DNA of 64,000 bases from Haliea alexandrii (GTDB lineage Bacteria; Pseudomonadota; Gammaproteobacteria; Pseudomonadales; Halieaceae). Position numbers and translations under genes: made by a program. Each line of letters begins with the position of its first letter. Within the stretch, counting starts at the first letter, position 1. The stretch covers positions 114,763-178,762 of the forward strand of contig NZ_RFLW01000002.1 in NCBI RefSeq assembly GCF_003719295.1, given 5' to 3'. The notes below the pieces were generated by a model, which was not told where the DNA came from, did no database searches, and worked only from the letters and a program-made list of their open reading frames with translations. Positions 1 to 8,166 of this stretch are shown in pieces.

Positions 1-218
1 TCGCCGGGCTGCTGGCGGGCTCGTTTGTGGTGGAGACCATTTTTCAGATTCCGGGCCTGGGGCGCTTCTACGTACAGGCCGCCTTCAACCGCGATTACAC
101 CATGATCCTCGGTACGACGGTGTTCCTGTCGACGCTGATTGTGCTGTTCAACCTGCTGTCCGACATTCTCGCCGCGTGGTTGAACCCGCGCTTGCGCGCT
201 CAGTATGGGGAGGCATGA
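1..218 (+). CDS. ABC peptide transporter permease (OppB/DppB-like), C-terminal fragment
   Basis: The reading frame is open from the left edge, so this is the 3' end of a gene that begins outside the window. About 71 residues remain. They include a segment with VVETIFQIPGLGR, which matches the EAA-type coupling region of OppB/DppB/GsiC inner-membrane permeases, followed by a hydrophobic helix (FLSTLIVLFNLLSDIL) and the usual C-terminal basic stretch (NPRLRAQYG). The stop codon directly abuts the ATG of the second permease, so the two are co-transcribed. The substrate (di- or oligopeptide, or a related solute) cannot be read from this fragment. Confidence 0.9.
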   Translation, partial: AGLLAGSFVVETIFQIPGLGRFYVQAAFNRDYTMILGTTVFLSTLIVLFNLLSDILAAWLNPRLRAQYGEA

Positions 219-1106
219 ATGACGTCTGCGAACCTCACTGATACGGCACAGGTGGAGCAGGGCACGTCGCTGTGGAAAGACGCCTGGCGCCGACTGCGCA
301 AGAATCGTCTGGCCCTGTTCGGCCTCGCTGTGCTCACCGTGTTTATCGCGCTGGCTCTGTTGACGCCGTGGATAGCGCCCTATGCCTACGATGCCCAGAA
401 CCTCGATCTCGGTGCCTCACCGCCTTCCGCCGCGCATTGGTTAGGCACGGACATCTTCGGGCGTGACCTGTTGACCCAGATACTCTACGGCGGGCGTATT
501 TCCCTGGCGGTCGGTTTTGTCGCCACTGCGGTGGCGCTGGTGATCGGCGTGACCTGGGGCGCTATTGCCGGTTATGTGGGCGGCCGCGTGGACGCGGTGA
601 TGATGCGGCTGGTGGATATCCTCTACGCCTTACCCTTCATGATTTTCATCGTGTTGTTGATGGTGGTGTTCGGGCGCAATCTGCTGCTGCTGTTCCTGGC
701 CATCGGTGCGGTCGAGTGGCTGACCATGGCGCGCATCATGCGCGGCCAGGTGCAGTCCCTGCGCCAACAGGAGTTTGTCGAGGCCGCGGTGTCGCTGGGT
801 TTGTCACCCGCAACCATCGTCCGCCGTCATCTGGTGCCCAACGCACTGGGGCCGATTATTGTCTACACCACCTTGACCATTCCCAGCGTTATGCTGCTGG
901 AGGCGTTCCTGAGCTTTCTCGGCCTCGGCGTACAGCCGCCGGCCACCTCCTGGGGACTGTTGATTTCCTACGGTGCTGAAACCATGGAGGAGTATCCGTG
1001 GTTGCTGATTTTCCCGGGTGCGGCGCTCACCCTGACCCTGTTTGCATTGAACTTTCTTGGCGACGGCCTGCGCGATGCGCTGGACGTGCGCGGCTCCGGA
1101 GACTGA
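219..1106 (+). CDS. ABC peptide transporter permease (OppC/DppC-like)
   Basis: This 295-residue inner-membrane protein is the partner permease of a dipeptide/oligopeptide/nickel-family ABC importer. It has the N-terminal OppC extension (residues about 18-60, one helix with NRLALFGLAVL), then LGTDIFGRDLLTQILYGGRISL, which is the family hallmark before the second helix. The EAA loop (EFVEAAVSLGLSPATIVRRHLVPNALG) contacts the ATPase. Length is typical for DppC/OppC. The ATG follows the upstream stop with no gap, and the ATPase gene begins within 10 bases of its end, so it sits in the middle of an operon whose solute-binding protein gene must lie to the left of the window. Confidence 0.93.
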   Translation: MTSANLTDTAQVEQGTSLWKDAWRRLRKNRLALFGLAVLTVFIALALLTPWIAPYAYDAQNLDLGASPPSAAHWLGTDIFGRDLLTQILYGGRISLAVGFVATAVALVIGVTWGAIAGYVGGRVDAVMMRLVDILYALPFMIFIVLLMVVFGRNLLLLFLAIGAVEWLTMARIMRGQVQSLRQQEFVEAAVSLGLSPATIVRRHLVPNALGPIIVYTTLTIPSVMLLEAFLSFLGLGVQPPATSWGLLISYGAETMEEYPWLLIFPGAALTLTLFALNFLGDGLRDALDVRGSGD

Positions 1107-1112
1107 TTGCCC

Positions 1113-2699
1113 ATGCCTCTGCTCAGTGTCCGCGACCTCCAGGTCGACTTCACCACCCGCAACGGCCGCATCACGGCGGTAAACCGTATAGGCTTTAACG
1201 TAGAACCCGGGCAGATCACCGCGATCATCGGTGAGTCAGGGTCGGGCAAGTCGGTTGCCTGCTACAGCCTGCTGGGGTTGCTTCCCACGCCGCCTGCCAG
1301 TATCGAGAGTGGCAGTGCAGTGTTTGACGGGCGCGACCTGCTGCAGATGAGCGAGCGCGAGCTGCGCGAGATCCGCGGCCGCGATATCGCCATGATCTTT
1401 CAGGACCCGATGACCTGCCTCAACCCCTACATGACGGTGGGTAACCAGCTGGTGGAGCCGCTCATCTACCACCGCAAGGTCACCCGGGCACAGGCCAGGG
1501 AGCGCGCACTGGAACTGCTGGCGGAAGTGGGGTTGCGCGACCCGCAGGCAACCATCGACCAGTACCCACACCAGTTTTCCGGCGGTATGCGTCAGCGGGT
1601 AATGATCGCGATGGCGCTGATCAATGAGCCCAGGCTGTTGATTGCTGATGAGCCGACCACGGCACTGGATGTCACTATTCAGGCGCAGATACTCGAACTC
1701 ATTGCCGAGCTGCAGCGCAAGCGCAACATCGGCGTGATTTTCATCAGCCATGACCTGTCTGTGGTTGCTGACATTGCCGATGACATCGTGGTGATGGAAA
1801 AGGGACATGTGGTGGAGCGGGGCGATCGTCAGGCGATTTTCCAGGCCGCCGAGCACCCTTACACACAGAAACTGCTGGCGGCGATACCCGCAGGCAGCAA
1901 GCCCCCGGCAGACGCCGTGCGGGAAGACCTCATTCAGGTGCGCAACCTGTGTACCTGGTTCCCCCAGGGGCGCGGTGCTGAACCGTTGCGTGCAGTGGAC
2001 GATGTCAGCTTCACCGTGCAACGAGGCGAAGTGTTGGGTCTGGTGGGTGAATCGGGCAGTGGCAAGTCGACCATCGGCCGCTCGCTGCTGCGCCTGGTGC
2101 CGGTGACCAGTGGCGAGGTGCTCTTTGATGGCACGGATGTCACCGGCCTTGCCGGCGCCGGCTTGAAACAGATGCGGCGCCGCATGCAGATGATTTTCCA
2201 GGACCCCTACGCCTCGTTGAACCCGCGCATGTCCGTGTACGACACCCTGGCCGAACCCCTGCTACTGCACGGTATCGCCACGCGCAAAACGGTCGAGCAG
2301 GGCGTGCTGCAGCTTATGGATGACGTGGGCCTGGCGCGTGCGTTCGTGCGCAAGTACCCGCATGAGTTTTCCGGTGGCCAGCGCCAGCGTATTGCTATCG
2401 GCCGTGCACTGGCAACGCGCCCGGAGTTCGTGGTGGCGGATGAGCCGGTGTCGGCGCTGGATGTGACCATTCAGGCACAGATTCTCGAGCTGATGCTGGA
2501 ACTGGGGCGTGAATACGGCCTGACCATGCTGTTTGTCTCTCATGATCTGGCCGTTGTGCGACATATCGCCGACCGCATACTGGTGTTGTACAAAGGGCGT
2601 GTCGTGGAGCAGGGCACCGGTGATGCGCTGTTTAACGCGCCGCAGGAAGACTACACACGACAACTGCTGCAGGCGATTCCAGGGCGTGGCCTGCTTTAA
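1113..2699 (+). CDS. Dual-domain ABC peptide transporter ATPase (OppD-OppF fusion, GsiA/YejF-like)
   Basis: This 528-residue cytoplasmic protein carries two complete nucleotide-binding domains in one chain. The first has Walker A GESGSGKS at residues 40-47, a signature FSGGMRQRV and Walker B LLIADEPTTALD. The second, starting near residue 275, repeats GESGSGKS, FSGGQRQRI and FVVADEPVSALD. It powers the permeases encoded just upstream. The ATG at 1113 (MPLLSVRDL) is preferred over an in-frame TTG six bases upstream because it places the start at the usual distance from the first beta strand. Fused ATPases of this type occur in Yej and Gsi systems; the substrate is not deducible here. Confidence 0.93.
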   Translation: MPLLSVRDLQVDFTTRNGRITAVNRIGFNVEPGQITAIIGESGSGKSVACYSLLGLLPTPPASIESGSAVFDGRDLLQMSERELREIRGRDIAMIFQDPMTCLNPYMTVGNQLVEPLIYHRKVTRAQARERALELLAEVGLRDPQATIDQYPHQFSGGMRQRVMIAMALINEPRLLIADEPTTALDVTIQAQILELIAELQRKRNIGVIFISHDLSVVADIADDIVVMEKGHVVERGDRQAIFQAAEHPYTQKLLAAIPAGSKPPADAVREDLIQVRNLCTWFPQGRGAEPLRAVDDVSFTVQRGEVLGLVGESGSGKSTIGRSLLRLVPVTSGEVLFDGTDVTGLAGAGLKQMRRRMQMIFQDPYASLNPRMSVYDTLAEPLLLHGIATRKTVEQGVLQLMDDVGLARAFVRKYPHEFSGGQRQRIAIGRALATRPEFVVADEPVSALDVTIQAQILELMLELGREYGLTMLFVSHDLAVVRHIADRILVLYKGRVVEQGTGDALFNAPQEDYTRQLLQAIPGRGLL

Positions 2700-4047
2700 C
2701 TCGACTTCCCCAACGGGTGCGGACGGGTATCCTCCGGCAGCGACCGCCAACTACGCGCTGATACTGCTGTTGTTGGCGTACATCCTGTCGTTTATCGACC
2801 GCAATGTCATGGCAGTGCTGATTGGCCCCATTCGCGCCGATTTCGCCATCAGCGATTTTCAGTACAGCCTGCTGCACGGCTTCGCGTTTTCCATGTTCTA
2901 CATCGTTATGGGGCTACCGATTGCGCGCCTCGCCGACCGCCACAGCCGCAAGTGGATTATCACCGCCGGGCTGGTGGCCTGGAGTGCGATGACCTGCCTG
3001 TGCGGTGCTGCCCGCAGTTTTGGCGGCCTGTTCCTCGCGCGTGTCGGCGTCGGTATCGGTGAGGCCACGCTGTCGCCCTCGGCGTTTTCCATGCTCGGTG
3101 ATCTGTTTCCCCGCGAGAAGCTGGCGCGTGCGCTGGCCATCTACAGTCTGGGTATTACGCTGGGTGGTGGCATGGCGTACGTGGTGGGCGGGGCCGTGTA
3201 TGCGTGGTTTGCGCAGGGCCCTCCGGTAACGCTGCCGTTGTTGGGCGAGATGCGCCCGTGGCAGATGACCTTTATTGCAGTGGGCGCACCGGGGTTGTTG
3301 CTTGCGGTGCTACTCGGCTTTCTCCCGGAACCCGTGCGCCGCGAAGACGTTGTCCGCACTGCAGCGCAGAATGAGCAGCAGTCAGCCCCCGGCCTCGCAG
3401 CGATTTTGGCCCACCTCAGGGCGCACGGGCGAGCCTATCTGGCCCCGATGGGCGCCGCGTCAGTGCTGAGTATTCTTGGCTACGGCACCATGGCCTGGTA
3501 CCCGGAATTCCTGATTCGCAGTTTCGACATGCCCCGCGCAGAGGCGGGCAGCCAGTTCGGGTTGATGTTTCTGCTCGCAGGCAGCGCGGGTGCGCTCGCG
3601 GGAGGCTGGTCGGTGGAACCGTTGCGGCGACGCGGTTATGCCGATGCGCCGCTGCGCATCGTACTGCTGGTTGCCGCACTGTGGTTGCTGCCCGCGGTTG
3701 CCGGGCCACTGAGTGGCAGCGCCACGTTGGCCATCTGGTGGGCCGCGCCGATCGTGTTTTTCCTCAATGCGCACTTTGGCGTGGGTGTGGCAGCGGTGCA
3801 GTTCATGACGCCCAATCGAATGCGTGCGCAGGTGTCAGCCTTGATGCTGTTTTTCACCAACCTGTTCGGGCTGGCGTTTGGGCCCAGTGCTGTCGCGATA
3901 CTCACTGACTTTGTATTTGGCGACGACCAGGCCCTGCGTTACGCGCTGGCGCTACTGCCGCTGCTGGTCTGCCCGCTGGCCATTGTGCTGGTGCTTCAGG
4001 GTATGCGGTCCTATCGCGAGTGCATAGCGGAGACGAGTCAGCTTTAG
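2686..4047 (+). CDS. MFS transporter, Spinster-like
   Basis: A 453-residue major facilitator with about 12 membrane segments. The N-terminal helix carries LSFIDRNVMAVLIGPI and is followed by the loop GLPIARLADRHSRKWI, which is the MFS motif A region. The FIDR/DRN motif at the end of TM1 is typical of the Spinster-like branch common in marine proteobacteria. The start is uncertain. A GTG at 2686 overlaps the ATPase gene by 14 bases and gives the normal family length, whereas no ATG lies near the first helix; an open frame continues further upstream but only as a shadow of the ATPase gene. Co-orientation with the ABC importer suggests co-transcription. The substrate is unknown. Confidence 0.85.
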   Translation: MACFNSTSPTGADGYPPAATANYALILLLLAYILSFIDRNVMAVLIGPIRADFAISDFQYSLLHGFAFSMFYIVMGLPIARLADRHSRKWIITAGLVAWSAMTCLCGAARSFGGLFLARVGVGIGEATLSPSAFSMLGDLFPREKLARALAIYSLGITLGGGMAYVVGGAVYAWFAQGPPVTLPLLGEMRPWQMTFIAVGAPGLLLAVLLGFLPEPVRREDVVRTAAQNEQQSAPGLAAILAHLRAHGRAYLAPMGAASVLSILGYGTMAWYPEFLIRSFDMPRAEAGSQFGLMFLLAGSAGALAGGWSVEPLRRRGYADAPLRIVLLVAALWLLPAVAGPLSGSATLAIWWAAPIVFFLNAHFGVGVAAVQFMTPNRMRAQVSALMLFFTNLFGLAFGPSAVAILTDFVFGDDQALRYALALLPLLVCPLAIVLVLQGMRSYRECIAETSQL

Positions 4048-4051
4048 ATAC

Positions 4052-4080
4052 TTGACGTCCTCATAATTTGGGAATATATT
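4052..4080 (+). promoter_or_regulatory. Sigma70-type promoter of the DUF6502-DUF5666 operon
   Basis: A -35 hexamer TTGACG (4052-4057) and a -10 hexamer TATATT (4075-4080) are separated by exactly 17 bases. The expected transcription start, 6-8 bases after the -10, falls at about 4086-4088, which is the ATG of the next gene. The transcript would therefore be leaderless, consistent with the absence of any Shine-Dalgarno sequence. Confidence 0.75.
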
Positions 4081-4087
4081 CCCAAAT
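4066..4087. promoter_or_regulatory. Perfect 22-bp palindromic operator candidate over the -10 element
   Basis: The arm ATTTGGGAATA (4066-4076) is followed immediately by its exact reverse complement (4077-4087). The palindrome contains the -10 hexamer at its centre and ends on the base before the ATG of the DUF6502 gene. A dimeric repressor bound here would occlude RNA polymerase. The natural candidate is the DUF6502 protein itself, which has a helix-turn-helix-like segment; this is inference. Confidence 0.7.
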
Positions 4088-4903
4088 ATGGATATGCCAA
4101 TACATCAAGTTCTCAGTGACGCGGTGGTCCGAATCATGCGGCCTCTCGCCCGTGTGCTCCTTTCTCACGGCATGGCGTACGGTACCTTTGCGGAGTTGGC
4201 CAAACGTGCATTCGTTGAAGAAGGGTTTCTTCAGGTCGAGCGCGATGGCAAACGCGCGACAGTGTCCGCTGTGTCAGCGCTGACGGGATTGACACGCAAG
4301 GACGTCAGCCGCATCCGGGATTCCGAGGCACCTGTGGATGTCGGTGCCAGCCAGCGTTATAACCGTGCGATCCGTGTCATCAGCGGCTGGATCAACGACG
4401 CGGATTTCACGGATGCCAGCGGGCAGCCCGCTCCCCTGCCTCTCGAAGGCTGTGATTGGAGTTTTGCGGCGCTTGTGCGGCGCTACAGTGGTGATATTCC
4501 GGCTGCGGCCATGCTCTCCACACTCCAGGCGAGTGAGAACGTTGAGGTACAAGGTGGCAATGCGGTGCTCGTGGAGCGCGCCTATATCCCGCGGGCAACA
4601 CCCCTGGAGAAGATCAATATCCTGGGCAAAGACGTAGGGGAGCTGGTCCACACCATTGGCCACAACCTTGAGGTATTGCCCGAGCAACGCTTCTTCCAAC
4701 GAAAAGTGTCTAACGCCTCGATTGCTGCCGCAACAGCGACTGAGTTCCGGGCACTGTCTACCCGCAAGTCTCAGGCGTTGCTGGAAGAGTACAACGCTTG
4801 GTTGACGCAACATCAATCAGAAAGCGATGAAACGGCGGGTGAGGCCCTACGTTACGTTGCGGTTGGCATTTATTACATCGAACTTCCCGAACAGGAGCAG
4901 TAG
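4088..4903 (+). CDS. DUF6502 family protein, predicted winged-helix regulator
   Basis: A 271-residue soluble protein without signal peptide or membrane helix. Residues 5-45 (HQVLSDAVVRIMRPLARVLL and following) match the start of DUF6502 proteins. Residues about 57-80 (ATVSAVSALTGLTRKDVSRI) look like a helix-turn-helix recognition unit preceded by a wing-like basic turn. The C-terminal half (VGELVHTIGHNLEV, FRALSTRKSQALLEEYNAWL) looks helical and could serve in dimerisation. The ATG lies exactly where transcription is predicted to begin and no ribosome binding site precedes it; an alternative ATG is at 4094. Two bases separate it from the downstream DUF5666 gene, so the two form an operon. DNA binding and autoregulation are inferred, not established. 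Confidence 0.8.
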   Translation: MDMPIHQVLSDAVVRIMRPLARVLLSHGMAYGTFAELAKRAFVEEGFLQVERDGKRATVSAVSALTGLTRKDVSRIRDSEAPVDVGASQRYNRAIRVISGWINDADFTDASGQPAPLPLEGCDWSFAALVRRYSGDIPAAAMLSTLQASENVEVQGGNAVLVERAYIPRATPLEKINILGKDVGELVHTIGHNLEVLPEQRFFQRKVSNASIAAATATEFRALSTRKSQALLEEYNAWLTQHQSESDETAGEALRYVAVGIYYIELPEQEQ

Positions 4904-4905
4904 CC

Positions 4906-6750
4906 ATGAAGAGTCCATTTGTGCCGCGTCCCTTGGTAACCTCCAGTGCCTTGGCATTGGTCCTTTCCGCCTGCGGCGGCGGTGGTGGTGGCGATAGTCT
5001 GGTAGCGGTGAATCCATCCCCGCCTACCGGCGGTGGTGGAATCGGGGGGTCGGGTCAGAGCACGACCAGCAGCGGTACTATTGACGGCTTCGGCAGTATC
5101 TTCGTTAACGGTGTGCGTTACGAAACGGATGACGCCGAAGTCATCATCGATGGCGAAGTACTCGATGATGATGCCTTGCGTCTTGGCATGGTTGTTCTGG
5201 TCACTGGTCAGGTCGACGATAGCGGCGCGACCGGGGATGCCGAGCGCGTTGTGTATGACAACGAGTTGAAAGGACCGATATCCAGCATAGAGGTGTCTGC
5301 GGATGGTGACGCCAAGCTGCTGACTATTCTTGGCGTCAATGTGATCGTTGAACGTGCCGGAACGGTATTCGAAGATGTGGACTTCGACAGCGTGGGTATC
5401 GATGACTTCGTCGAAGTATCCGGGTTCACTGGTCGTGGTGACAGCCTGCGTGCCACTCGCCTGGAACGAAAGGACCCGTTTGTTCCTGGTCAGTCACTCG
5501 TTGAGGTCCGTGGCCGCGTCGGCGTGGTCTCGGGGAGCCAGTTTGCCTTTGGCGACGTGAGCGTGGATTACAGCACCGCAACGCTTGAGGATTTTGGCAG
5601 CATCGCGGTCAGCGAAGGGCAGCTGGTAGAGGTGCACGGTACGCTGGCAGATGGTCTCATTACCGCAACGCGTATCGAGCTGGATGGGGGTTCCGCGAGC
5701 CGCTTCACGGATGGGGCGATCGTCCAGGTTCAGGGCGCAGTCACCGGTTATCTGGACTCAACAAGTTTCCAGGTGGGTGGTGTTGACGTGGACGCTTCCA
5801 ATGCGGTGTTGCAGCCCGCGAATCTGGTGCTTGCCAACGGGGCGGTAGTGCAGATCAATGGTGTCTGGGAGGCCGGGCGACTGCTTGCGGACACGGTCCA
5901 GTCGCGCCGCGGTCGTATCAAGGTCGAGGGCCCGCTTGGAGCAGTCGATACAGAGGCGGGAACAGTCACGCTGCAACTCGTGCCGGGGTCGGTCACCGTA
6001 AGTATCGATTCCGCGACGCGCTTTGATGACGACACTGATCGCTCCAGTATTTTGCGCATTGGCGACTTGGTTCCCGGTGATTTTCTCGAAGTGGAAGCAT
6101 ACCTTGACGGCGATCGCCTGGTGGCGACGACGCTTGATCGCGACGATGACGACAATGAGCAGGAACTGCAGGGTCCGGTAGACAGTTTCGTAGCAGGTGA
6201 AAGCGTCACCATACTCGGCTTGACCTACAGCACCACTGGTGCCGAGTTTGAGGGACGTGACGATGTTGATATCAGTGCCGACACGTTTTTCGCAAACGTG
6301 CAAGCTGGCGATCTGGTCAAGATCAGCGACGACAGTATCGCCGACGGGATTGCCGATGAGGTTGAGTTTGAAGACCGTGTCGCGCTGGCCGGTGAACGAG
6401 AGTTCGCCTGTTTTGGTGACGACGACTCGGAAGATGATGACGAAACGGACGACTCCAGTGAAGGGTGTGATGACTTCGACGATGACAACCCCTTGGCGTC
6501 AGACGATGACCTGACGGACGATGACCTGACCGAGGACGATGATCTGACCGAGGATGATGACCTGACCGAGGACGATGATCTGACCGAGGATGATGACCTG
6601 ATCGAGGACGATGATCTGACCGAGGATGATGACCTGATCGAGGATGATGACCTGATCGAGGACGATGATCTGACCGAGGACGATGATCTGACCGAGGACG
6701 ATGAGCTCAACGACGATGAGGGTGATGACCTCAACGATGACGACGACTGA
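4906..6750 (+). CDS. DUF5666 repeat lipoprotein with acidic hexapeptide tail
   Basis: A 614-residue predicted lipoprotein. The signal peptide (residues 1-22) ends in a lipobox LSAC followed by six glycines. Residues about 50-470 hold several DUF5666 beta-rich modules of 65-75 residues; the first begins SGTIDGFGSIFVNGVRYETD, and later modules restart at G-x-V or G-x-L (VRGRVGVVSGSQFAFGDVSV, VQGAVTGYLDSTSFQVGGVD). The last 120 residues are extremely acidic and contain a run of DDDL(T/I)E hexapeptides. The protein should be exported and anchored in the envelope. Acidic Asp-rich tails often bind divalent cations such as Ca2+, but no RTX nonapeptide is present. It is encoded two bases after the DUF6502 gene, and the function is unknown. 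Confidence 0.85.
   Translation: MKSPFVPRPLVTSSALALVLSACGGGGGGDSLVAVNPSPPTGGGGIGGSGQSTTSSGTIDGFGSIFVNGVRYETDDAEVIIDGEVLDDDALRLGMVVLVTGQVDDSGATGDAERVVYDNELKGPISSIEVSADGDAKLLTILGVNVIVERAGTVFEDVDFDSVGIDDFVEVSGFTGRGDSLRATRLERKDPFVPGQSLVEVRGRVGVVSGSQFAFGDVSVDYSTATLEDFGSIAVSEGQLVEVHGTLADGLITATRIELDGGSASRFTDGAIVQVQGAVTGYLDSTSFQVGGVDVDASNAVLQPANLVLANGAVVQINGVWEAGRLLADTVQSRRGRIKVEGPLGAVDTEAGTVTLQLVPGSVTVSIDSATRFDDDTDRSSILRIGDLVPGDFLEVEAYLDGDRLVATTLDRDDDDNEQELQGPVDSFVAGESVTILGLTYSTTGAEFEGRDDVDISADTFFANVQAGDLVKISDDSIADGIADEVEFEDRVALAGEREFACFGDDDSEDDDETDDSSEGCDDFDDDNPLASDDDLTDDDLTEDDDLTEDDDLTEDDDLTEDDDLIEDDDLTEDDDLIEDDDLIEDDDLTEDDDLTEDDELNDDEGDDLNDDDD
6502..6711 (+). repeat. 18-bp tandem repeat encoding DDDL(T/I)E
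   Basis: About ten consecutive 18-base units of the type GATGACCTGACCGAGGAC encode DDDLTE or DDDLIE. Nine units are complete and the flanking ones are degenerate (DDDLTD, DDELND). Synonymous variation (GAC/GAT, GTC-free, ACC/ATC) alternates between units, which suggests amplification in blocks of two units. On the opposite strand the same bases give a spurious Ser/Arg-rich frame. Confidence 0.9.
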
Positions 6751-6774
6751 GGTTACATCGACTTGTTGAGAGTC

Positions 6775-7230
6775 TTACGGGGCCGGCCTCGCAGGGTCGG
6801 CCCCCGCAATTTGCCGGATGCGCGCGACCATCGCCCGTAAACCGTTGCCCCGTGTAGGAGACAGGTGGTGCAGGAGGTCGAGCTGCTCGAAATACTGGTC
6901 GATATCGAAGGCCCGGATGTCCTCGGGTGTTTTGTTGTTGTAGGCGGCGAGCACAACACCCAGCAGGCCCTTGACGATAAACGCATCGCTGTCGACTGAC
7001 AGCTGCAGGCGGTTCTCCTCCAGTCGGGTATCGATCCACACCTGGCTCTGGCAACCGCGGATCTTGCGGTCTTCCGTGTGCAGCTCGTCGGGCATGGCAG
7101 GCAGCTCACGGCCCAGATCAATGATGTACTTGTAGCGGTCTTCCCAGTCGTCGAAAAAGGCGAGTGTTTCGACAATGTCGTCACTGGTGATGCTGTGGCC
7201 AAACGGATTGGCGGGCGCCGGGTCTGGCAC
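6775..7230 (-). CDS. sufE: SufE cysteine desulfuration protein
   Basis: SufE accepts persulfide sulfur from the SufS cysteine desulfurase and passes it to the SufBCD scaffold in the cytoplasm. The 151-residue protein has the family core with the acceptor cysteine in KIRGCQSQVW (Cys60), the preceding LPAMPDELHTED segment and the C-terminal LSPTRGNGLRAMVARI helix. The start is a GTG at 7230, chosen because a strong GGGAGAG ribosome binding site lies 6 bases upstream and no ATG is available. It is the last gene of the suf operon, 12 bases after sufT. Confidence 0.95.
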   Translation of the reverse strand: MPDPAPANPFGHSITSDDIVETLAFFDDWEDRYKYIIDLGRELPAMPDELHTEDRKIRGCQSQVWIDTRLEENRLQLSVDSDAFIVKGLLGVVLAAYNNKTPEDIRAFDIDQYFEQLDLLHHLSPTRGNGLRAMVARIRQIAGADPARPAP

Positions 7231-7242
7231 GATGAACTCTCC

Positions 7243-7785
7243 CTAGTAAAACATGCCGGTTTCGAGCTGTGCCTCTTCGGACATCATGTCGCGGCTCCAC
7301 GGCGGGTCGAACACAAGTTCCACTTCAACCGCGTTGACATTGGGTACCTGTGAAACACGGTATTTTACATCGCCCACCAGCACGGGGCCCATGCCGCAGC
7401 CCGGAGCCGTGAGGGTCATGCTGATGGCAACGCTGGCAGCACTCTGGTCGATATCCACACGGTAAATCAGCCCCAGGTTGACCAGGTCGACCGGCACTTC
7501 CGGATCGTAGACCGTACCCAGTGCCTCCCACACCTGTGCTTCATCGATTCGTCCGTCCGCGGGCGGGGTGAAATCAAGCCGCTGCGGCGTCAGCCCCAGG
7601 GCATCGGCATCGGTGCCGTCTACCCGCACCATGTTGCCGTTGTGGATAACGGTGTAGTTGCCGCCCAGGGCCTGGGTCAGGGTGACGAAGGTATGCGCCG
7701 GGATGGTGACCGGGTCGCCCACGGGTACCAGACGGCCCGGGCAATCGCGCTGGGTGGTGAGCAGGGTTCGTTCCTGGGCGCTCAT
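7243..7785 (-). CDS. sufT: SufT, putative Fe-S cluster assembly protein
   Basis: The 180-residue protein has an N-terminal SufT-specific region (residues 1-75, with CPGRLVPVGDPVTIPAHTFV) and a C-terminal MIP18/DUF59 domain (EAQVWEALGTVYDPEVPVDL, then MTLTAPGCGMGPVLVGDVK). SufT-type DUF59 proteins assist Fe-S maturation under demanding conditions. The start is the ATG at 7785; a TTG six codons upstream would overlap the sufA stop region. A GGTGA motif lies 8 bases before the ATG. Its place between sufA and sufE in the operon supports the assignment. Confidence 0.92.
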   Translation of the reverse strand: MSAQERTLLTTQRDCPGRLVPVGDPVTIPAHTFVTLTQALGGNYTVIHNGNMVRVDGTDADALGLTPQRLDFTPPADGRIDEAQVWEALGTVYDPEVPVDLVNLGLIYRVDIDQSAASVAISMTLTAPGCGMGPVLVGDVKYRVSQVPNVNAVEVELVFDPPWSRDMMSEEAQLETGMFY

Positions 7786-7799
7786 GTAATGTTCACCAA

Positions 7800-8156
7800 T
7801 CAACTAATACTGAAGCTTTCGCCACAGCCACAGGCGGCAGTGACGTTCGGGTTGTGGAACTTGATGGTGCGGTTCAGCCCTTCCTTTTCGAAGTCCAGCC
7901 GGGTGCCCTGCAAAACAGGCAGCGAGGCGCGGTCCACGAAAATATCCAGTTCGGCATCCGGATGCAGCGTGAGGTCACCTTCCTGACCGCTGTCCACTTC
8001 ATCCATCACGTACATGAAGCCGGTACAGCCACTCTCCCGCACACTGATGCGCAGTGCCCGTTTGCCTGACTGGCCGAGCTGTTTCTTCAGATAGGCTGCC
8101 GCTGCGGGTGTAACCTGCAGGGCATCGGTGTTCACGTCAAACGTTTCAACGCTCAT
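7800..8156 (-). CDS. sufA: SufA/IscA-type Fe-S cluster carrier
   Basis: This 118-residue A-type carrier receives clusters from the scaffold and delivers them to apoproteins. All three ligand cysteines are present: Cys44 in ESGCTGFMY and Cys109/Cys111 in ACGCGESF. The true start is the ATG at 8156 (MSVETFDVN) with an AAGG ribosome binding site; the frame stays open 22 codons further upstream as a shadow of sufS. The gene lies 10 bases after the sufS stop and 14 before sufT. By sequence alone SufA, IscA and ErpA are hard to separate; the operon context decides for SufA. Confidence 0.93.
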   Translation of the reverse strand: MSVETFDVNTDALQVTPAAAAYLKKQLGQSGKRALRISVRESGCTGFMYVMDEVDSGQEGDLTLHPDAELDIFVDRASLPVLQGTRLDFEKEGLNRTIKFHNPNVTAACGCGESFSIS

Positions 8157-8166
8157 AAGTAACCTT

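Noticed and set aside
6225-6734. Serine/arginine repeat protein on the minus strand
   Set aside because: It is simply the complement of the DDDLTE-coding repeat; the lipoprotein on the plus strand explains it.
6779-6804. GC-rich imperfect inverted repeat as a terminator between the DUF5666 and sufE genes
   Set aside because: It lies inside the sufE coding region, pairs imperfectly, and has no T-run on either strand.
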